Source: Intestinimonas butyriciproducens
GTDB taxonomy: Bacteria > Bacillota > Clostridia > Oscillospirales > Oscillospiraceae
DNA length: 64,000 nt
Reading direction: 5' to 3'
Assembly (NCBI RefSeq): GCF_004154955.1
Contig: NZ_CP011524.1
Coordinates: forward strand, 2,728,001 to 2,792,000
The number at the start of each line of letters is the position of its first letter. Position 1 is the first letter of the stretch. Under the pieces are notes generated by a model that saw only the letters and a program-made list of their open reading frames with translations, ran no database searches and was not told where the DNA came from. A program made the translations under genes and the position numbers. Of this stretch, positions 51,673 through 61,318 are shown piece by piece.

Positions 51673-51915
51673 ATGAAATCAACTGGTATTGTACGCAGAG
51701 TAGACGAGCTGGGACGTATTGTGCTTCCCATGGAGCTGCGCAAATCCATGGAGATTGGTGAAAAGGCTCCCTTGGAAATCTACGTGGAGGGGAACTCCAT
51801 CATTCTGAAAAAGCATCAGTGCACCTGTATTTTCTGCGGAGAGACGGAGGACCTGCGCTCCTTTCAGGACAAGTACATCTGTCCCGCCTGCCTGGAGAAG
51901 CTCCACGCCCTGTAA
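51673..51915 (+). CDS. AbrB-family regulator with C-terminal zinc ribbon
   Basis: 80 residues. Residues 1-48 are the AbrB/SpoVT swapped-hairpin DNA-binding fold (MKSTGIVRRVDELGRIVLPMELRKSMEIGEKAPLEIYVEGNSIILKK). The tail (50-80) holds a CxxC...CxxC pair (CIFCGETEDLRSFQDKYICPACLEKL), a probable zinc ribbon. AbrB-type proteins govern transition-state and sporulation genes. I used the canonical MKSTG start; AAGGAG lies 13 nt upstream, while a closer GTG at 51661 would add four residues with too short a spacing. Confidence 0.92.
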   Translation: MKSTGIVRRVDELGRIVLPMELRKSMEIGEKAPLEIYVEGNSIILKKHQCTCIFCGETEDLRSFQDKYICPACLEKLHAL

Positions 51916-51947
51916 AAAATCGCCGCCCCGGACGGGGCGGCGATTTT
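51916..51947. terminator. Bidirectional terminator (AbrB-type gene / glycogen operon)
   Basis: AAAATCGCCGCCCC (51916-51929) pairs with its complement (51934-51947), loop GGAC; T-run on both strands. Confidence 0.9.
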
Positions 51948-51957
51948 CTGTTCCGCG

Positions 51958-54396
51958 TTACAGCTTTTTGGCGGGTACGTCCCAGATGTTCCGGGCGTAC
52001 TCCCGGATGCTGCGGTCCGCGGCAAAGATGCCGGACCGGGCGATGTTCACCAGCGCCATCCGGTTCCACCGGCCGGGGTCCCGGTAGGTGCGGCCCGCCC
52101 GCTCCTGGGCCTCCCGGTAGCTCTCGAAGTCCGCCAGGAGCATATACTCGTCGGCGGGCCCCCCCTTTCCGAAGAGGAGGCGGTTGGTGACGTCGGCATA
52201 GCCCACCCCGTCGTCAAAGCCGCGGGTAATCTGGTCGATGACCGCCTTGAGAAACTCATCGTGCATGTAGTACTCATAGGAGCGGTAGCCCTTGGCCTTT
52301 TTCTCCGCCACCTCGTTGGCCTTGAGCCCGAAGAGGAAGATATTCTCGTCCCCCACCTGCTGGTGCATCTCCACATTGGCGCCGTCCAGCGTGCCGATGG
52401 TCAGGGCGCCGTTCATCATGAACTTCATGTTGCCGGTGCCGGATGCCTCCTTGCCGGCGGTGGAGATCTGCTCGGAGAGCTCGCTGGCGGGCATGAGCTT
52501 TTCCGCCAGGGAAACCCGGTAGTTCTCCAAAAACACCACCTGGAGCCGGTCCTTGCAGGCCGGGTCGGCGTTCACGGTGGCGGCAAGGGAGTTGATGAGG
52601 TGGATGATCTCCTTGGCCACGGAGTAGCCCGGCGCCGCCTTGGCCCCGAAGAGATAGACCCTGGGGGTAAACTCGAAGTGGGGATCGGCCTTGAGCCGCT
52701 GATAGAGATAGGTGATGTGCATGACATTGAGGAGCTGGCGCTTGTACTCATGCAGGCGCTTCACCTGCACGTCGAATATGGCGTCGGTATTCAGCAGGAC
52801 CCCCGACTCCCGGGCCACATAGCCGGCAAAGCTGCGCTTGTTCTCCGCCTTGATCTCAGCCAGGCGATTGAGCACGCTGGCATCCTCTTTATATCTCTCC
52901 AGTTGGACAAGCTTTTCCGGCTGGAGCAGATAGGAGTCCCCGCCGGCGCACTCCCGGATCAGCGCGTCCAGCTTGGGATTGATCTCGCTGAGCCAGCGGC
53001 GGTGGTCGATGCCGTTCGTCACGTTCTTGAACTTTTCAGGCGTCTGGACATAGACATCATGGAAGGTCTCCCGCTTGAGGATATCCGAGTGGAGCGCGGA
53101 TACGCCGTTCACCGCGAAGCAGGCGCACACACAGAGGTTGGCCATGCGCACCTCTCCGCCCCAGATGACGGCCAGATCCCGCACCTTGGACTGGTCGCCG
53201 TGGAAGTACTCGTTGAGATGCGCCTGATAGCGGTTGCTGATCTCCACCAGGATCTGCCACACCCGGGGCAGCAGGGTCTCTATGAGCTGCTGCGGCCAGC
53301 GCTCCAGGGCCTCCACCATGATGGTATGGTTGGTATAGGCAACAGTATGGGTGACGATGTGCCACGCCTCATCCCAGCCATACCCCTCCTCGTCCAGAAG
53401 GATGCGCATGAGCTCGGGGATGACCAGCGTGGGATGGGTGTCGTTGATCTGGATGACGTGCTTCTGATGGAAATTCCGCAGGGTGCCGTACTCCGCCTTG
53501 TGCTGGCGGCAGATGCACTGGACCGTGGCGGAGACGAAGAAATACTGCTGCTTCAGGCGCAGGGACTTGCCCTCATAGTGGTTGTCCTCGGGATAGAGGA
53601 TCTTGGCAATGGACTCCGCCATGGCCTGCTGCTCCACCGCCTTGAGGTATTCTCCCCGGGAGAAGAGGGACATGTCCAGCGGCGTGGGGCTCTTGGCGTC
53701 CCACAGCCGGAGGACGTTGACATGCTCGGTGCCGTAGCCCGCGATCTCCATATCCTTGGGCACGGCCAGCACATCGCTGCCCCCCACATAGGCGACCCGG
53801 TGGCTGCCGTCCTCGCCCCAGATGTCCCTGACCTCGCCGCCGAAGTGGACCCGCTCGGTCTCATCCACCTTGGGGATCAGCCAGCAGTCGGCCACGTCCA
53901 GCCAGTTGTCCGGAAGCTCCACCTGTTGGCCGTCCACGATCTTCTGTTTGAAGAGGCCCAGCTCATAGCAGATGGAGTAGCCGGTAGCGGGGATCTCCAG
54001 GGTGGTCATGGACTCCAGATAGCAGGCGGCCAGGCGGCCCAGGCCGCCGTTGCCCAGACCCGCGTCGGGCTCCACCTCAAAGAGGTCGGGGGCGGAGAAG
54101 CCCAGGCCCTCGACGGCCTCCTTCAACTGGGGGAGGACCCCCAGGTTATAGGCGTTCTTCTCCAGGGAGCGGCCCATGAGAAACTCCAGGGAGAGGTAGT
54201 GGACCTGGCGGGCGTGGCTGTCCCGGATGCGGCTCTCGGTCTCCAGCTCCCGGGCGGACATAATATCCCGGAGCACCAGGGCGCATGCCCGGAACATGTG
54301 GACAGGGGTGGCCTCTTCCACTTCCCGGCCGAAATTCCGGCGCAGCTTGCCGATAATCTGCTGCTCCAGCTCTTTTTTGGTGTATTTCTTCGCCAT
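51958..54396 (-). CDS. glgP: Glycogen/starch phosphorylase
   Basis: 812 residues of the GT35 family; releases glucose-1-phosphate from alpha-1,4 chains. The N-terminal half shows SLEFLMGRSLEKNAYNLG and EPDAGLGNGGLGRLAACYLES, and the catalytic half DVQVKRLHEYKRQLLNV. The PLP lysine is in ASGTGNMKFMMNGALTIGTLDGANVEM. A GGAG lies 9 nt before the ATG. Last gene of the glycogen cluster, but with its own promoter and a structured leader, so breakdown can be set separately from synthesis. Confidence 0.96.
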   Translation of the reverse strand: MAKKYTKKELEQQIIGKLRRNFGREVEEATPVHMFRACALVLRDIMSARELETESRIRDSHARQVHYLSLEFLMGRSLEKNAYNLGVLPQLKEAVEGLGFSAPDLFEVEPDAGLGNGGLGRLAACYLESMTTLEIPATGYSICYELGLFKQKIVDGQQVELPDNWLDVADCWLIPKVDETERVHFGGEVRDIWGEDGSHRVAYVGGSDVLAVPKDMEIAGYGTEHVNVLRLWDAKSPTPLDMSLFSRGEYLKAVEQQAMAESIAKILYPEDNHYEGKSLRLKQQYFFVSATVQCICRQHKAEYGTLRNFHQKHVIQINDTHPTLVIPELMRILLDEEGYGWDEAWHIVTHTVAYTNHTIMVEALERWPQQLIETLLPRVWQILVEISNRYQAHLNEYFHGDQSKVRDLAVIWGGEVRMANLCVCACFAVNGVSALHSDILKRETFHDVYVQTPEKFKNVTNGIDHRRWLSEINPKLDALIRECAGGDSYLLQPEKLVQLERYKEDASVLNRLAEIKAENKRSFAGYVARESGVLLNTDAIFDVQVKRLHEYKRQLLNVMHITYLYQRLKADPHFEFTPRVYLFGAKAAPGYSVAKEIIHLINSLAATVNADPACKDRLQVVFLENYRVSLAEKLMPASELSEQISTAGKEASGTGNMKFMMNGALTIGTLDGANVEMHQQVGDENIFLFGLKANEVAEKKAKGYRSYEYYMHDEFLKAVIDQITRGFDDGVGYADVTNRLLFGKGGPADEYMLLADFESYREAQERAGRTYRDPGRWNRMALVNIARSGIFAADRSIREYARNIWDVPAKKL

Positions 54397-54431
54397 GTGT
54401 ATGTCTCCATTTCAAAAGGATCGGAGCAGGG

Positions 54432-54470
54432 ACGCAAACGGCGGGGGTCCTCCCCCCGCCTCGTCTGCGT
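54432..54470 (-). promoter_or_regulatory. Structured GC-rich leader of glgP
   Basis: GGCGGGGG (54440-54447) pairs with CCCCCGCC (54453-54460), extended by ACGCA/TGCGT (54432-54436, 54466-54470) across small internal loops. It is located in the transcript between the glgP promoter and its RBS; there is no T-run. Confidence 0.5.
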
Positions 54471-54504
54471 GTGTCTCCGTGTAAGGGTACAATTTTGCGG
54501 CAAA

Positions 54505-54534
54505 AGTCTATCACAGGGGGCCCCGCCCTGTCAA
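54505..54534 (-). promoter_or_regulatory. glgP promoter
   Basis: TTGACA (54529-54534), 18-bp spacer, TAGACT (54505-54510) on the minus strand, about 110 bp upstream of the glgP start and downstream of glgA. Confidence 0.7.
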
Positions 54535-54675
54535 CTAAACATGTGCTTATGGCCCGTTTGAAGATTGAAACCATACCCGGAGCTTGGGGCCCCATCCGTC
54601 GCCGTGGGGCTTTCCCGCCCTCATGCCGTTTTTTCACAGGCCTTCGGGGGAGCCCAGGACCGAGACGTCCGGCGC

Positions 54676-56412
54676 TCAGTCCGCCGGCGTCTCCTTCTTT
54701 TTCCGCGCCGCCGGCTTTTTTGTTCCGGCCGTACCGGCGCCGGAGGACGCTTTTTTCGCGCCGCCGGAGGAGGCAGACTTCCTGGTCGCCGCCTTCCTGA
54801 CCGCGGGCCTCTTCACAGGCGCGGCGGGGGGCTCCTCCGCGGGCGCAGCGGGCACCTCCGGCACAGGCTCTTCCGCGAGCGCGGGCGCGGGATGCTCCTC
54901 CGCCACAGGCGCCTCGTCGGGAATGGGGACCTCCGTCGGTGCAGGCGCCCCGGCGGGGGCGTGGAACTCTGCCTCCGGGCGCGGAATCCCGGTGATCTGG
55001 TAGTACACGCCCTCGTACTCCCGGGCGGGCTCGTTCCAGCTAAAGTCCCGGGTCATGCCGTTATGCTGGAGGCCCCGCCAAGCGCTCTTATCGTTGTAAT
55101 AGAGGTCCACCGCCTCCCCCAGCACCCACACCATGTCGTGGGCGTTGATGTCGGCAAAGGTAAAGCCGTTGTCCCCAAATACCCCGTGGGGGACCACCGT
55201 ATCCTTGAGTCCTCCGGTCTCCCGGACCACCGGTACGGTGCCGTACCGCATGGCGATCATCTGGGAGAGGCCGCAGGGCTCGGAGACGGAGGGCATGAGG
55301 AACAGATCCGCGCCGCCGTAAATGGCGGTGCTGAGAGCGGCGGAATACTGGATGCGGGCAGAGAAGCGGCTGGGATACTGGGCCTCCGCATGGCGGAACG
55401 CCTCCTCAAAATTCCATTCGCCGGTACCCAGCACCACCATCTGCACATCCATATTCATGATCTCTGGGATGGCGGAGGCCACCAGTTCGAAGCCCTTGTG
55501 CCGGACCAGGCGGGAGACGCAGGCGATGATGGGCACATTGGGGTCCTCACGCAGCCCCACCGCCCGCTGCAGCGCGGCCTTGCAGGCGGCCTTCCCACCC
55601 AGATCGTCGGGCGTGAAGGCCGCGGCCAGCCCGGCACCGTTGGAGGGGTCGTAGAGGTCCGCGTCCAGGCCGTTGAGGATGCCCTGCAGCTTCCAGCGGT
55701 TGTCGGCCACCACGCCCTCCAGGCCGTGGGCATAGAAGGGATACTGGAGCTCCTCGGCATAGGTGGGGGAGACCGTGGTCACATAGTCGGCGGCATAAAT
55801 GGCCCCTTTCATCAGATTCACGTCCCCGTGATAGGCCAGCATATGCTCATTCATATACCCGCGGTTCAAACCCAGCAGGTCCTCCAGCACCTGGTCGCCG
55901 TAACGCCCCTGGTACTCGATATTGTGGATGGTGAACACGCTCTTGCTTCCCCGCAACTGCCAGACCCGTTCCCGCTCCTCCAGGAGGTAGATGGGCACCA
56001 GAGCGGTCTGCCAGTCGTTGCAGTGGATGACGTCCGGGTGCCAGTCCAGGTGGGCCGGCGTCTCGACGACGGCACGGGAGAAAAAGGTGAACCGCTCGCC
56101 GTCGTCATAGTGGCCGTAGACCTCGGCGCGTTTGAAATAATATTCGTTGTCCACGAAGAGGTAGGAGATGTTGTCCTCCCGCAGCTCCAGGATGCCGCAG
56201 TAGGGCGTCCGCCAGGCCACCCGGCAGTTCCAGTGGCACAGGAGCTTCATTTTCTCCCGGTACTGCTGCGCCACGCCCTCATAGAGCGGGAGGATCACCT
56301 TTACGTCGTGTCCCATTTCGGCCAGCTTTTTGGGCAGGGAGCCGGCCACATCGGCCAGGCCGCCGGTCTTGATAAAAGGGGCTACCTCGGAAGAGGCGAA
56401 CAGAATATTCAT
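54676..56412 (-). CDS. glgA: Glycogen synthase with a disordered Pro/Ala/Glu-Lys tail
   Basis: 578 residues. The GT5 synthase occupies about 1-482: KTGGLADVAGSLPKKLAEMGHDV (ADP-glucose site), WQTALVPIYLL, VSRLVRHKGFELV and PSVSEPCGLSQMIAMRYGTVPVVRETGGLKDTV. It adds glucose from ADP-glucose to glycogen. About 95 extra residues follow: an acidic Pro/Ala/Glu part (PAGAPAPTEVPIPDEAPVAEE ...) and then a basic histone-H1-like part (PVKRPAVRKAATRKSASSGG ... KKPAARKKKETPAD). GlgA proteins usually end near 477-480, so the tail is an addition. AAGGAG precedes the ATG. Confidence 0.95.
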   Translation of the reverse strand: MNILFASSEVAPFIKTGGLADVAGSLPKKLAEMGHDVKVILPLYEGVAQQYREKMKLLCHWNCRVAWRTPYCGILELREDNISYLFVDNEYYFKRAEVYGHYDDGERFTFFSRAVVETPAHLDWHPDVIHCNDWQTALVPIYLLEERERVWQLRGSKSVFTIHNIEYQGRYGDQVLEDLLGLNRGYMNEHMLAYHGDVNLMKGAIYAADYVTTVSPTYAEELQYPFYAHGLEGVVADNRWKLQGILNGLDADLYDPSNGAGLAAAFTPDDLGGKAACKAALQRAVGLREDPNVPIIACVSRLVRHKGFELVASAIPEIMNMDVQMVVLGTGEWNFEEAFRHAEAQYPSRFSARIQYSAALSTAIYGGADLFLMPSVSEPCGLSQMIAMRYGTVPVVRETGGLKDTVVPHGVFGDNGFTFADINAHDMVWVLGEAVDLYYNDKSAWRGLQHNGMTRDFSWNEPAREYEGVYYQITGIPRPEAEFHAPAGAPAPTEVPIPDEAPVAEEHPAPALAEEPVPEVPAAPAEEPPAAPVKRPAVRKAATRKSASSGGAKKASSGAGTAGTKKPAARKKKETPAD

Positions 56413-56450
56413 ACTTGTCTCCTTTTCATATTCTCAGGGGTGATACACCG

Positions 56451-56494
56451 CGCGGCCGCCATATACGGGCCCTCCGCCCCATATGGCGGCCGCG
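56451..56494 (-). repeat. 14-bp perfect hairpin between glgD and glgA
   Basis: Arms 56451-56464 and 56481-56494 (CGCGGCCGCCATAT and complement) around a 16-nt loop, in the 141-bp gap. No T-run follows on the minus strand. It may stabilise the upstream mRNA or attenuate transcription into glgA. Confidence 0.65.
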
Positions 56495-56553
56495 TCCTTG
56501 TGCCGCTCCGGGACCCGCGCGGCCCCACGGCGGCGCCCGGTCCCTTTGTTATA

Positions 56554-57672
56554 CTATACCACGGCGTTTTTTGCAATCGCCAGCGGGTAGGTCTCGTGAC
56601 CCATCAGCATCCGCCCGGCGTTCACCTGCACGTTCTTGTCGGTGATGGCGTATTTGAGGGTGGCGCCCTGCTGGATGACCGTGCCCTGCATCAGGATGCA
56701 GTTTTGTACCTTGGCACCCTTCTCCACACGGACGCCGCGGAAGAGGATCGAGTTTTCCACCTCGCCCTCGATGATGCAGCCGTCGGCCACCAGGGAGCTT
56801 TTGGACTTGGAGAGAGGGCCGTAATAGGTGGAGGGATTGGACATGTCCTTGGTCTTGACCGGACGCATAGGATTGAAGAGATCGGCCCGCACCGCCGGGT
56901 CCAGCAGTTCCATACTCCGGGCGTAATAGCCCGCCACGGACTGGAGCCGGGCGGCATAGCCCTCAAAGCAATAGGACATGATCTTGAGCCGGCCGCCCAT
57001 ATTGAGGAGCACGCCCTGGCTGAAGGAGGGGATATTATGGGCGATGCAGTACTCCACCAGGGAGATGAGCAGATCCTTCGACATGATGTACACCTCCATG
57101 GATTCGCAGCCCATGGGGTTGATGGGGTGGACGGAGACGTCGGTGATGACGCTGTTCTCATCCACGGTGAAGTAATCGGAGCTTCTGGGATCGCCCCTGG
57201 GGACGGGGGTGCAGACGGCGGTAATGTCCGCCCCGGTGCGCAGGTGCTGCTCAAAGACATCGTCCAGATCCAGGTTCACCGCCACATCGCCGCCGGAGAG
57301 GACCACATAGTCCTGACGGATACGCTCCAGGTAGGAATAGACACCGGCCAGGGCGTCCATACGCCCCCGGTATTCGCCCTCCCGCCGCTTGTCGGCATAG
57401 CCGAAGGGGGGCAGTATCCGCAGACCGCCGTGCTTCCGGGAGAGGTCCCAGTCCTTGCCGGAGCCCACGTGGTCCAGCAGAGACTGATAATTGGCGTGGA
57501 CGATGAGTCCCACATCGGAGATGCCGGCATTTACCATATTGGAGAGCATGAAATCCACGATGCGGTAGCGCCCGCCATAGGGGATGGAGCAGGTATTCCG
57601 GTGCTGGGAGAGCTCCCGGAGCTGCGGATTGGAGCGGTAGGCAAAGATGATCCCGTGCAGCTTGTTGGTCAT
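56554..57672 (-). CDS. glgD: GlgD subunit of glucose-1-phosphate adenylyltransferase
   Basis: 372 residues. Nucleotidyltransferase-like domain ([42 protein letters not shown]) lacking the GGxGxRL nucleotide loop of GlgC, then hexapeptide repeats ([29 protein letters not shown]). In Firmicutes GlgD is the non- or weakly catalytic partner that raises GlgC activity. It overlaps glgC by 4 bp, so the subunits are made together. Confidence 0.95.
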   Translation of the reverse strand: MTNKLHGIIFAYRSNPQLRELSQHRNTCSIPYGGRYRIVDFMLSNMVNAGISDVGLIVHANYQSLLDHVGSGKDWDLSRKHGGLRILPPFGYADKRREGEYRGRMDALAGVYSYLERIRQDYVVLSGGDVAVNLDLDDVFEQHLRTGADITAVCTPVPRGDPRSSDYFTVDENSVITDVSVHPINPMGCESMEVYIMSKDLLISLVEYCIAHNIPSFSQGVLLNMGGRLKIMSYCFEGYAARLQSVAGYYARSMELLDPAVRADLFNPMRPVKTKDMSNPSTYYGPLSKSKSSLVADGCIIEGEVENSILFRGVRVEKGAKVQNCILMQGTVIQQGATLKYAITDKNVQVNAGRMLMGHETYPLAIAKNAVV

Positions 57673-58886
57673 TTCACCGCACCCCCTTTCACATTCCGGG
57701 TGATCATGGCCTTGGGGGGTACCACGGCCTTGTCCCCCACCTTGATCCCCTCGGCTACCACGGCGATGCCCCAGTCGTCAGGGGCGCCTTCCCCCTCCGG
57801 CGGCGCGCCCACCTTGGCCTCGGCGCCGATGACGGCGTTTTCCGCCACAATGGCGTACTCCACCGCGGCGCCTTCCCGCACCACCGCGCCGGGCATCAGG
57901 ATGGAGTAGCGGACACTGGCCCCCTTCTCCACCTTGACCGAGTGGAAGAGCACCGAATTCTCCACCGTGCCGTCCACCTCACAGCCGCCGGTGACCAGAG
58001 AGTGGCTGACCACCGCGTCGGGGCCGGTAAAGTGAGGCGGGCGCGTGGGCGTGCGGGCATAGATGGGCCACTCCGTATCATAGAGATTGAAGCCGCTGTG
58101 GACGGAGAGCATATCCATATTGGCGTCCCACAGGGAGTCGATGGTGCCCACGTCCTTCCAGTAGCCCTCAAAGCGGTAGGCAGCCATCCGCTCCCCCTTC
58201 TCCAGCATGGCGGGGATGATGTTCTTTCCAAAGTCGTTGCTGGACTTCTCATCCGCCTCGTCCGCCACCAGATACTCCCGGAGCTGTTTCCAATTGAAGA
58301 TGTAAATGCCCATAGAGGCGAGGTTGCTCTTGGGCCGCTTAGGCTTCTCCTCGAATTCATAGATCATGTCGTGCTCGTCCACATTCATGATGCCGAACCG
58401 GGAGGCCTCCTCCATGGGGACTTCCATGACGGAGATGGTACAGGCGGCGTCCATGGCCTTGTGATGCTCAAGCATCTTCTCATAATCCATCTTATAGATG
58501 TGGTCGCCGGAGAGAATGAGCACATAGTCCGGGTCATAGAGCTGGATAAAGCCGATATTCTGATAGATGGCGTTGGCGGTGCCCTTGTACCAGGTGCCCT
58601 TGTCCCCCTCCTTCACATAGGGGGGCAGGATATGGACGCCCCCGTCCGACCGGTCCAGGTCCCAGGGCTGTCCGTTTCCAATGTAGCCGTTGAGCTCCAG
58701 CGGCTGATACTGGGTAAGCACTCCCACCGTGTCGATGCCGGAGTTAACGCAGTTGCTCAGGGGGAAATCGATGATGCGGAATTTTCCCCCGAAGGGGACG
58801 GCTGGCTTTGCCACCCTGGACGTCAAGGCCCGCAGGCGGCTTCCCTGGCCGCCTGCCAGCAGCATGGCGACGCATTCTTTCTTCAT
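57669..58886 (-). CDS. glgC: Glucose-1-phosphate adenylyltransferase
   Basis: 405 residues; makes ADP-glucose from ATP and glucose-1-phosphate, the controlled step of glycogen synthesis. [15 protein letters not shown] nucleotide loop, [35 protein letters not shown] and the C-terminal left-handed helix. I chose the ATG at 58886 (MKKECVAML) because AGAGGTG lies 9 nt upstream; a GTG four codons earlier sits on that RBS. The enzyme probably works as a complex with GlgD. Confidence 0.95.
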   Translation of the reverse strand: MKKECVAMLLAGGQGSRLRALTSRVAKPAVPFGGKFRIIDFPLSNCVNSGIDTVGVLTQYQPLELNGYIGNGQPWDLDRSDGGVHILPPYVKEGDKGTWYKGTANAIYQNIGFIQLYDPDYVLILSGDHIYKMDYEKMLEHHKAMDAACTISVMEVPMEEASRFGIMNVDEHDMIYEFEEKPKRPKSNLASMGIYIFNWKQLREYLVADEADEKSSNDFGKNIIPAMLEKGERMAAYRFEGYWKDVGTIDSLWDANMDMLSVHSGFNLYDTEWPIYARTPTRPPHFTGPDAVVSHSLVTGGCEVDGTVENSVLFHSVKVEKGASVRYSILMPGAVVREGAAVEYAIVAENAVIGAEAKVGAPPEGEGAPDDWGIAVVAEGIKVGDKAVVPPKAMITRNVKGGAVK

Positions 58887-58947
58887 CTTATCGAACACCT
58901 CTCTCGCTTTGAAGTGAAACTTGGACGATGGGATGGTCCGCGCCGCA

Positions 58948-61047
58948 CTACGGCTGTTCCTTCTTGACGGCCGGCTTGGGGGATTTCGGCTTCACCATCG
59001 GATACCTGGCCTTTTCCTTGACCGCGGGATGGGAGGCTCCGGCCTTGACGGCCGGCTTGGCCGCCTTCTTCTTCACGGCTGGCTTGGCTGCGGACTTGAC
59101 CGCCAGCGCAGAGGTTCCCTTCCTTCTCCTGGGCGGGAACTTCCGGGTGCACTTGTAAATGACCGCGCTCATGGGGGGCAGGGTGATCACGATGGACTGT
59201 TCTCTGCCGTGGCAGGGGATATACTGGCTCTTTACGGCCTCGCGATCCCCCCGGCCCTCGCCTCCAAACGCCGGATCGTCGGTGTTGAACAGGCAGGTAT
59301 ACGCGCCCGCCGCCGGCACGCCCACACAGTAGCCCGTCCGATCTACAGGCGAGAAGTTGCACACCACCACCAGCGCGTTCCCCTTCTTATCCCTGCGGAG
59401 GAAGGAAATGGTGTTGGCCTGGCTGTCATCGGCATAAATCCACTCAAAGCCCTCCCAGGAGAAATCCTCCTCCCACAGCGGGGCCTGCGCCAAATAAAAG
59501 TGGTTGGCCGCCTGGAAGAAGGCCTGGGTCTTGCGGTTAATCTCATTGTCCAGCAGGTGCCAGTCCAGTGAATATTCAAAGTGCCACTCGTTCCACTGTC
59601 CAAACTCGCTGCCCATCATCAGCAGCTTTTTGCCCGGATGGGTGAGCATGTAGGCATAAAAGGCCCGCACACCGGCGAACTTCTCCTCATAGCTCCCCGG
59701 CATCTTGTTGAGGAGCGAGCCCTTCATGTGCACCACCTCGTCGTGGGAAAGGGGCAGGATAAAGTTTTCGGAAAAGGCGTACAGGAACGAAAAGGTGATA
59801 TCCTTATGGTTGAACTGGCGGAAGTAGGGGTCCATCTTCATATAGTGGAGGACATCGTTCATCCATCCCATGTTCCACTTCAGGTTGAAGCCCAGGCCGC
59901 CTTCAGAGACCGGATGAGATACCTTGGGCCAGGCGGTGGACTCCTCCGCGACCATCAGCACATCGTCATGGGCGGCGAAGACCCGCTCATTGAGCTTCTG
60001 CAGGAAATCCACGGCCTCCAGGTTCTCATTGCCGCCGTGGATATTGCGGACCCACGCTCCGTCCTTGCGGCCATAGTCAAGATACAGCATGGAGGCTACG
60101 GCGTCTACCCTCAATCCGTCGATGTGAAACATTTCCAGCCAGAAGAGGGCCGAAGAGTAGAGAAAGGAGCGGACTTCGTTCCTCCCATAGTCAAAGACAC
60201 GGGTACCCCAGTCGGCGTGTTCTCCCTTGCGCAGATCGGCATATTCATAGCAGGGCTGTCCGTCAAACTCATAGAGTCCGAAGGCGTCCTTCGGGAAGTG
60301 GGCGGGTACCCAGTCCAGAATCACGCCCACACCGGCCTGGTGGAGCTGGTCGATGAGATACATCAGGTCGTCGGGTGTGCCAAAGCGGCTGGTGGCCGCA
60401 AAATACCCGGTACACTGATAGCCCCAGGAGTCGTCCAGCGGATGCTCGGTGATGGGCAACAGCTCCACATGGGTAAAACCCATCTCCTTTACATATGGGA
60501 CCAGGTATTGAGCAATGTCCCGATAGGAGAGGAACTCCCCCTCCCCTGTTCTGCGCCAAGACCCCAAATGGATCTCATAGATATTCAGCGGTCTGTGGTA
60601 GACCGGGTTGTTCTTCCGGTACTCCAGCCAGGCCCTGTCCCCCCACCGGTATTCCCCCAGCTCATAGAGCTTGGAGGCCGTGCCGGGCCGGGTCTCGGCG
60701 TGGAAGGCGTAGGGATCGGCCTTGAGAAGGACGCGCCCGTCCGCAGCTTCCACCGCATACTTATAGATGTCATACCGCTGGAGCCCAGGCACAAAGGCCT
60801 CCCAGATTCCCCCGCCCAGCAGGTGCATGGGGCCCCGCTCCGCCTCCCAGCCGTTGAAGTCCCCCACTACCGACACCTTTGCCGCATGGGGCGCCCAGAC
60901 CCGGAACACATAGCCCGGGATGCCTTCACGCTCCTCCTGATGGGAACCCATGTACTCCCACGCCCGAAGGGCCTCTCCGGCGGCATACTCCTTTATCATT
61001 TGCTCCGTCCGGCTGTCCGCCGGAGGGTACTTTTTTGGGCTTTCCAT
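58948..61047 (-). CDS. glgB: 1,4-alpha-glucan branching enzyme with a repetitive Lys/Ala/Pro tail
   Basis: 699 residues. CBM48 at about 45-130 ([29 protein letters not shown]). GH13 barrel with [16 protein letters not shown] (nucleophile Asp), [10 protein letters not shown] (acid Glu) and [10 protein letters not shown]. Beta-sandwich end near 637 ([13 protein letters not shown]). A basic tail of about 60 residues follows, with five tandem 9-residue repeats ([45 protein letters not shown]). It makes alpha-1,6 branches. First gene of glgB-C-D-A-P, behind a consensus promoter. The tail is not part of the usual enzyme. Confidence 0.96.
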   Translation of the reverse strand: MESPKKYPPADSRTEQMIKEYAAGEALRAWEYMGSHQEEREGIPGYVFRVWAPHAAKVSVVGDFNGWEAERGPMHLLGGGIWEAFVPGLQRYDIYKYAVEAADGRVLLKADPYAFHAETRPGTASKLYELGEYRWGDRAWLEYRKNNPVYHRPLNIYEIHLGSWRRTGEGEFLSYRDIAQYLVPYVKEMGFTHVELLPITEHPLDDSWGYQCTGYFAATSRFGTPDDLMYLIDQLHQAGVGVILDWVPAHFPKDAFGLYEFDGQPCYEYADLRKGEHADWGTRVFDYGRNEVRSFLYSSALFWLEMFHIDGLRVDAVASMLYLDYGRKDGAWVRNIHGGNENLEAVDFLQKLNERVFAAHDDVLMVAEESTAWPKVSHPVSEGGLGFNLKWNMGWMNDVLHYMKMDPYFRQFNHKDITFSFLYAFSENFILPLSHDEVVHMKGSLLNKMPGSYEEKFAGVRAFYAYMLTHPGKKLLMMGSEFGQWNEWHFEYSLDWHLLDNEINRKTQAFFQAANHFYLAQAPLWEEDFSWEGFEWIYADDSQANTISFLRRDKKGNALVVVCNFSPVDRTGYCVGVPAAGAYTCLFNTDDPAFGGEGRGDREAVKSQYIPCHGREQSIVITLPPMSAVIYKCTRKFPPRRRKGTSALAVKSAAKPAVKKKAAKPAVKAGASHPAVKEKARYPMVKPKSPKPAVKKEQP
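58957..59091 (-). repeat. Five 27-bp tandem coding repeats in the glgB 3' end
   Basis: Encodes five copies of a 9-residue unit (x-x-[KHY]-P-[AM]-V-K-x-x). The pattern is stronger in protein than in DNA, so it is under protein-level selection or old. Confidence 0.85.
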
Positions 61048-61158
61048 GGCACACTCCTCATTTCATTGGTATATTTATCCAAATTTTAAAAAAATTTTGT
61101 CTCATATGTTGTCATTACGGCTAATTGCTTAATTTTTTTGTTCCATATATTTGTATGA

Positions 61159-61187
61159 ATTATACAACACAAACCTTTATCCGTCAA
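61159..61187 (-). promoter_or_regulatory. Promoter of the glgBCDA(P) operon
   Basis: TTGACG (61182-61187), 17-bp spacer, TATAAT (61159-61164) on the minus strand. The AT-rich leader of about 105 nt leads into glgB, with GAGGAG before the ATG. Confidence 0.82.
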
Positions 61188-61275
61188 GGCGCAGGTCGCC
61201 GCGAATCGTAAATTCTGCACATAAAGTTTCTCAGCTTTTTGTAAGATCGGCATACAGCGCCCACCAAGAGAAAGG

Positions 61276-61306
61276 CGCCCGCCGGGATTTTATGTCCCGG
61301 CGGGCG
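61276..61306 (-). terminator. Terminator of the dacF-type gene
   Basis: CGCCCGCCGGGA (61276-61287) with TCCCGGCGGGCG (61295-61306). On the minus strand the stem is followed by CCTTTCTCTT. Confidence 0.75.
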
Positions 61307-61318
61307 TCTTTATACCGC

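Noticed and set aside
54565-57909. An 1114-codon open frame on the plus strand across glgA and glgD
   Set aside because: It is the antisense shadow of GC-rich genes with high third-position GC. It lacks an RBS and any domain, while the minus strand encodes complete GlgA and GlgD.
58957-59091. CRISPR-like tandem repeats
   Set aside because: The 27-bp units are contiguous, in frame and encode a 9-residue protein repeat; there are no spacers and no cas genes.
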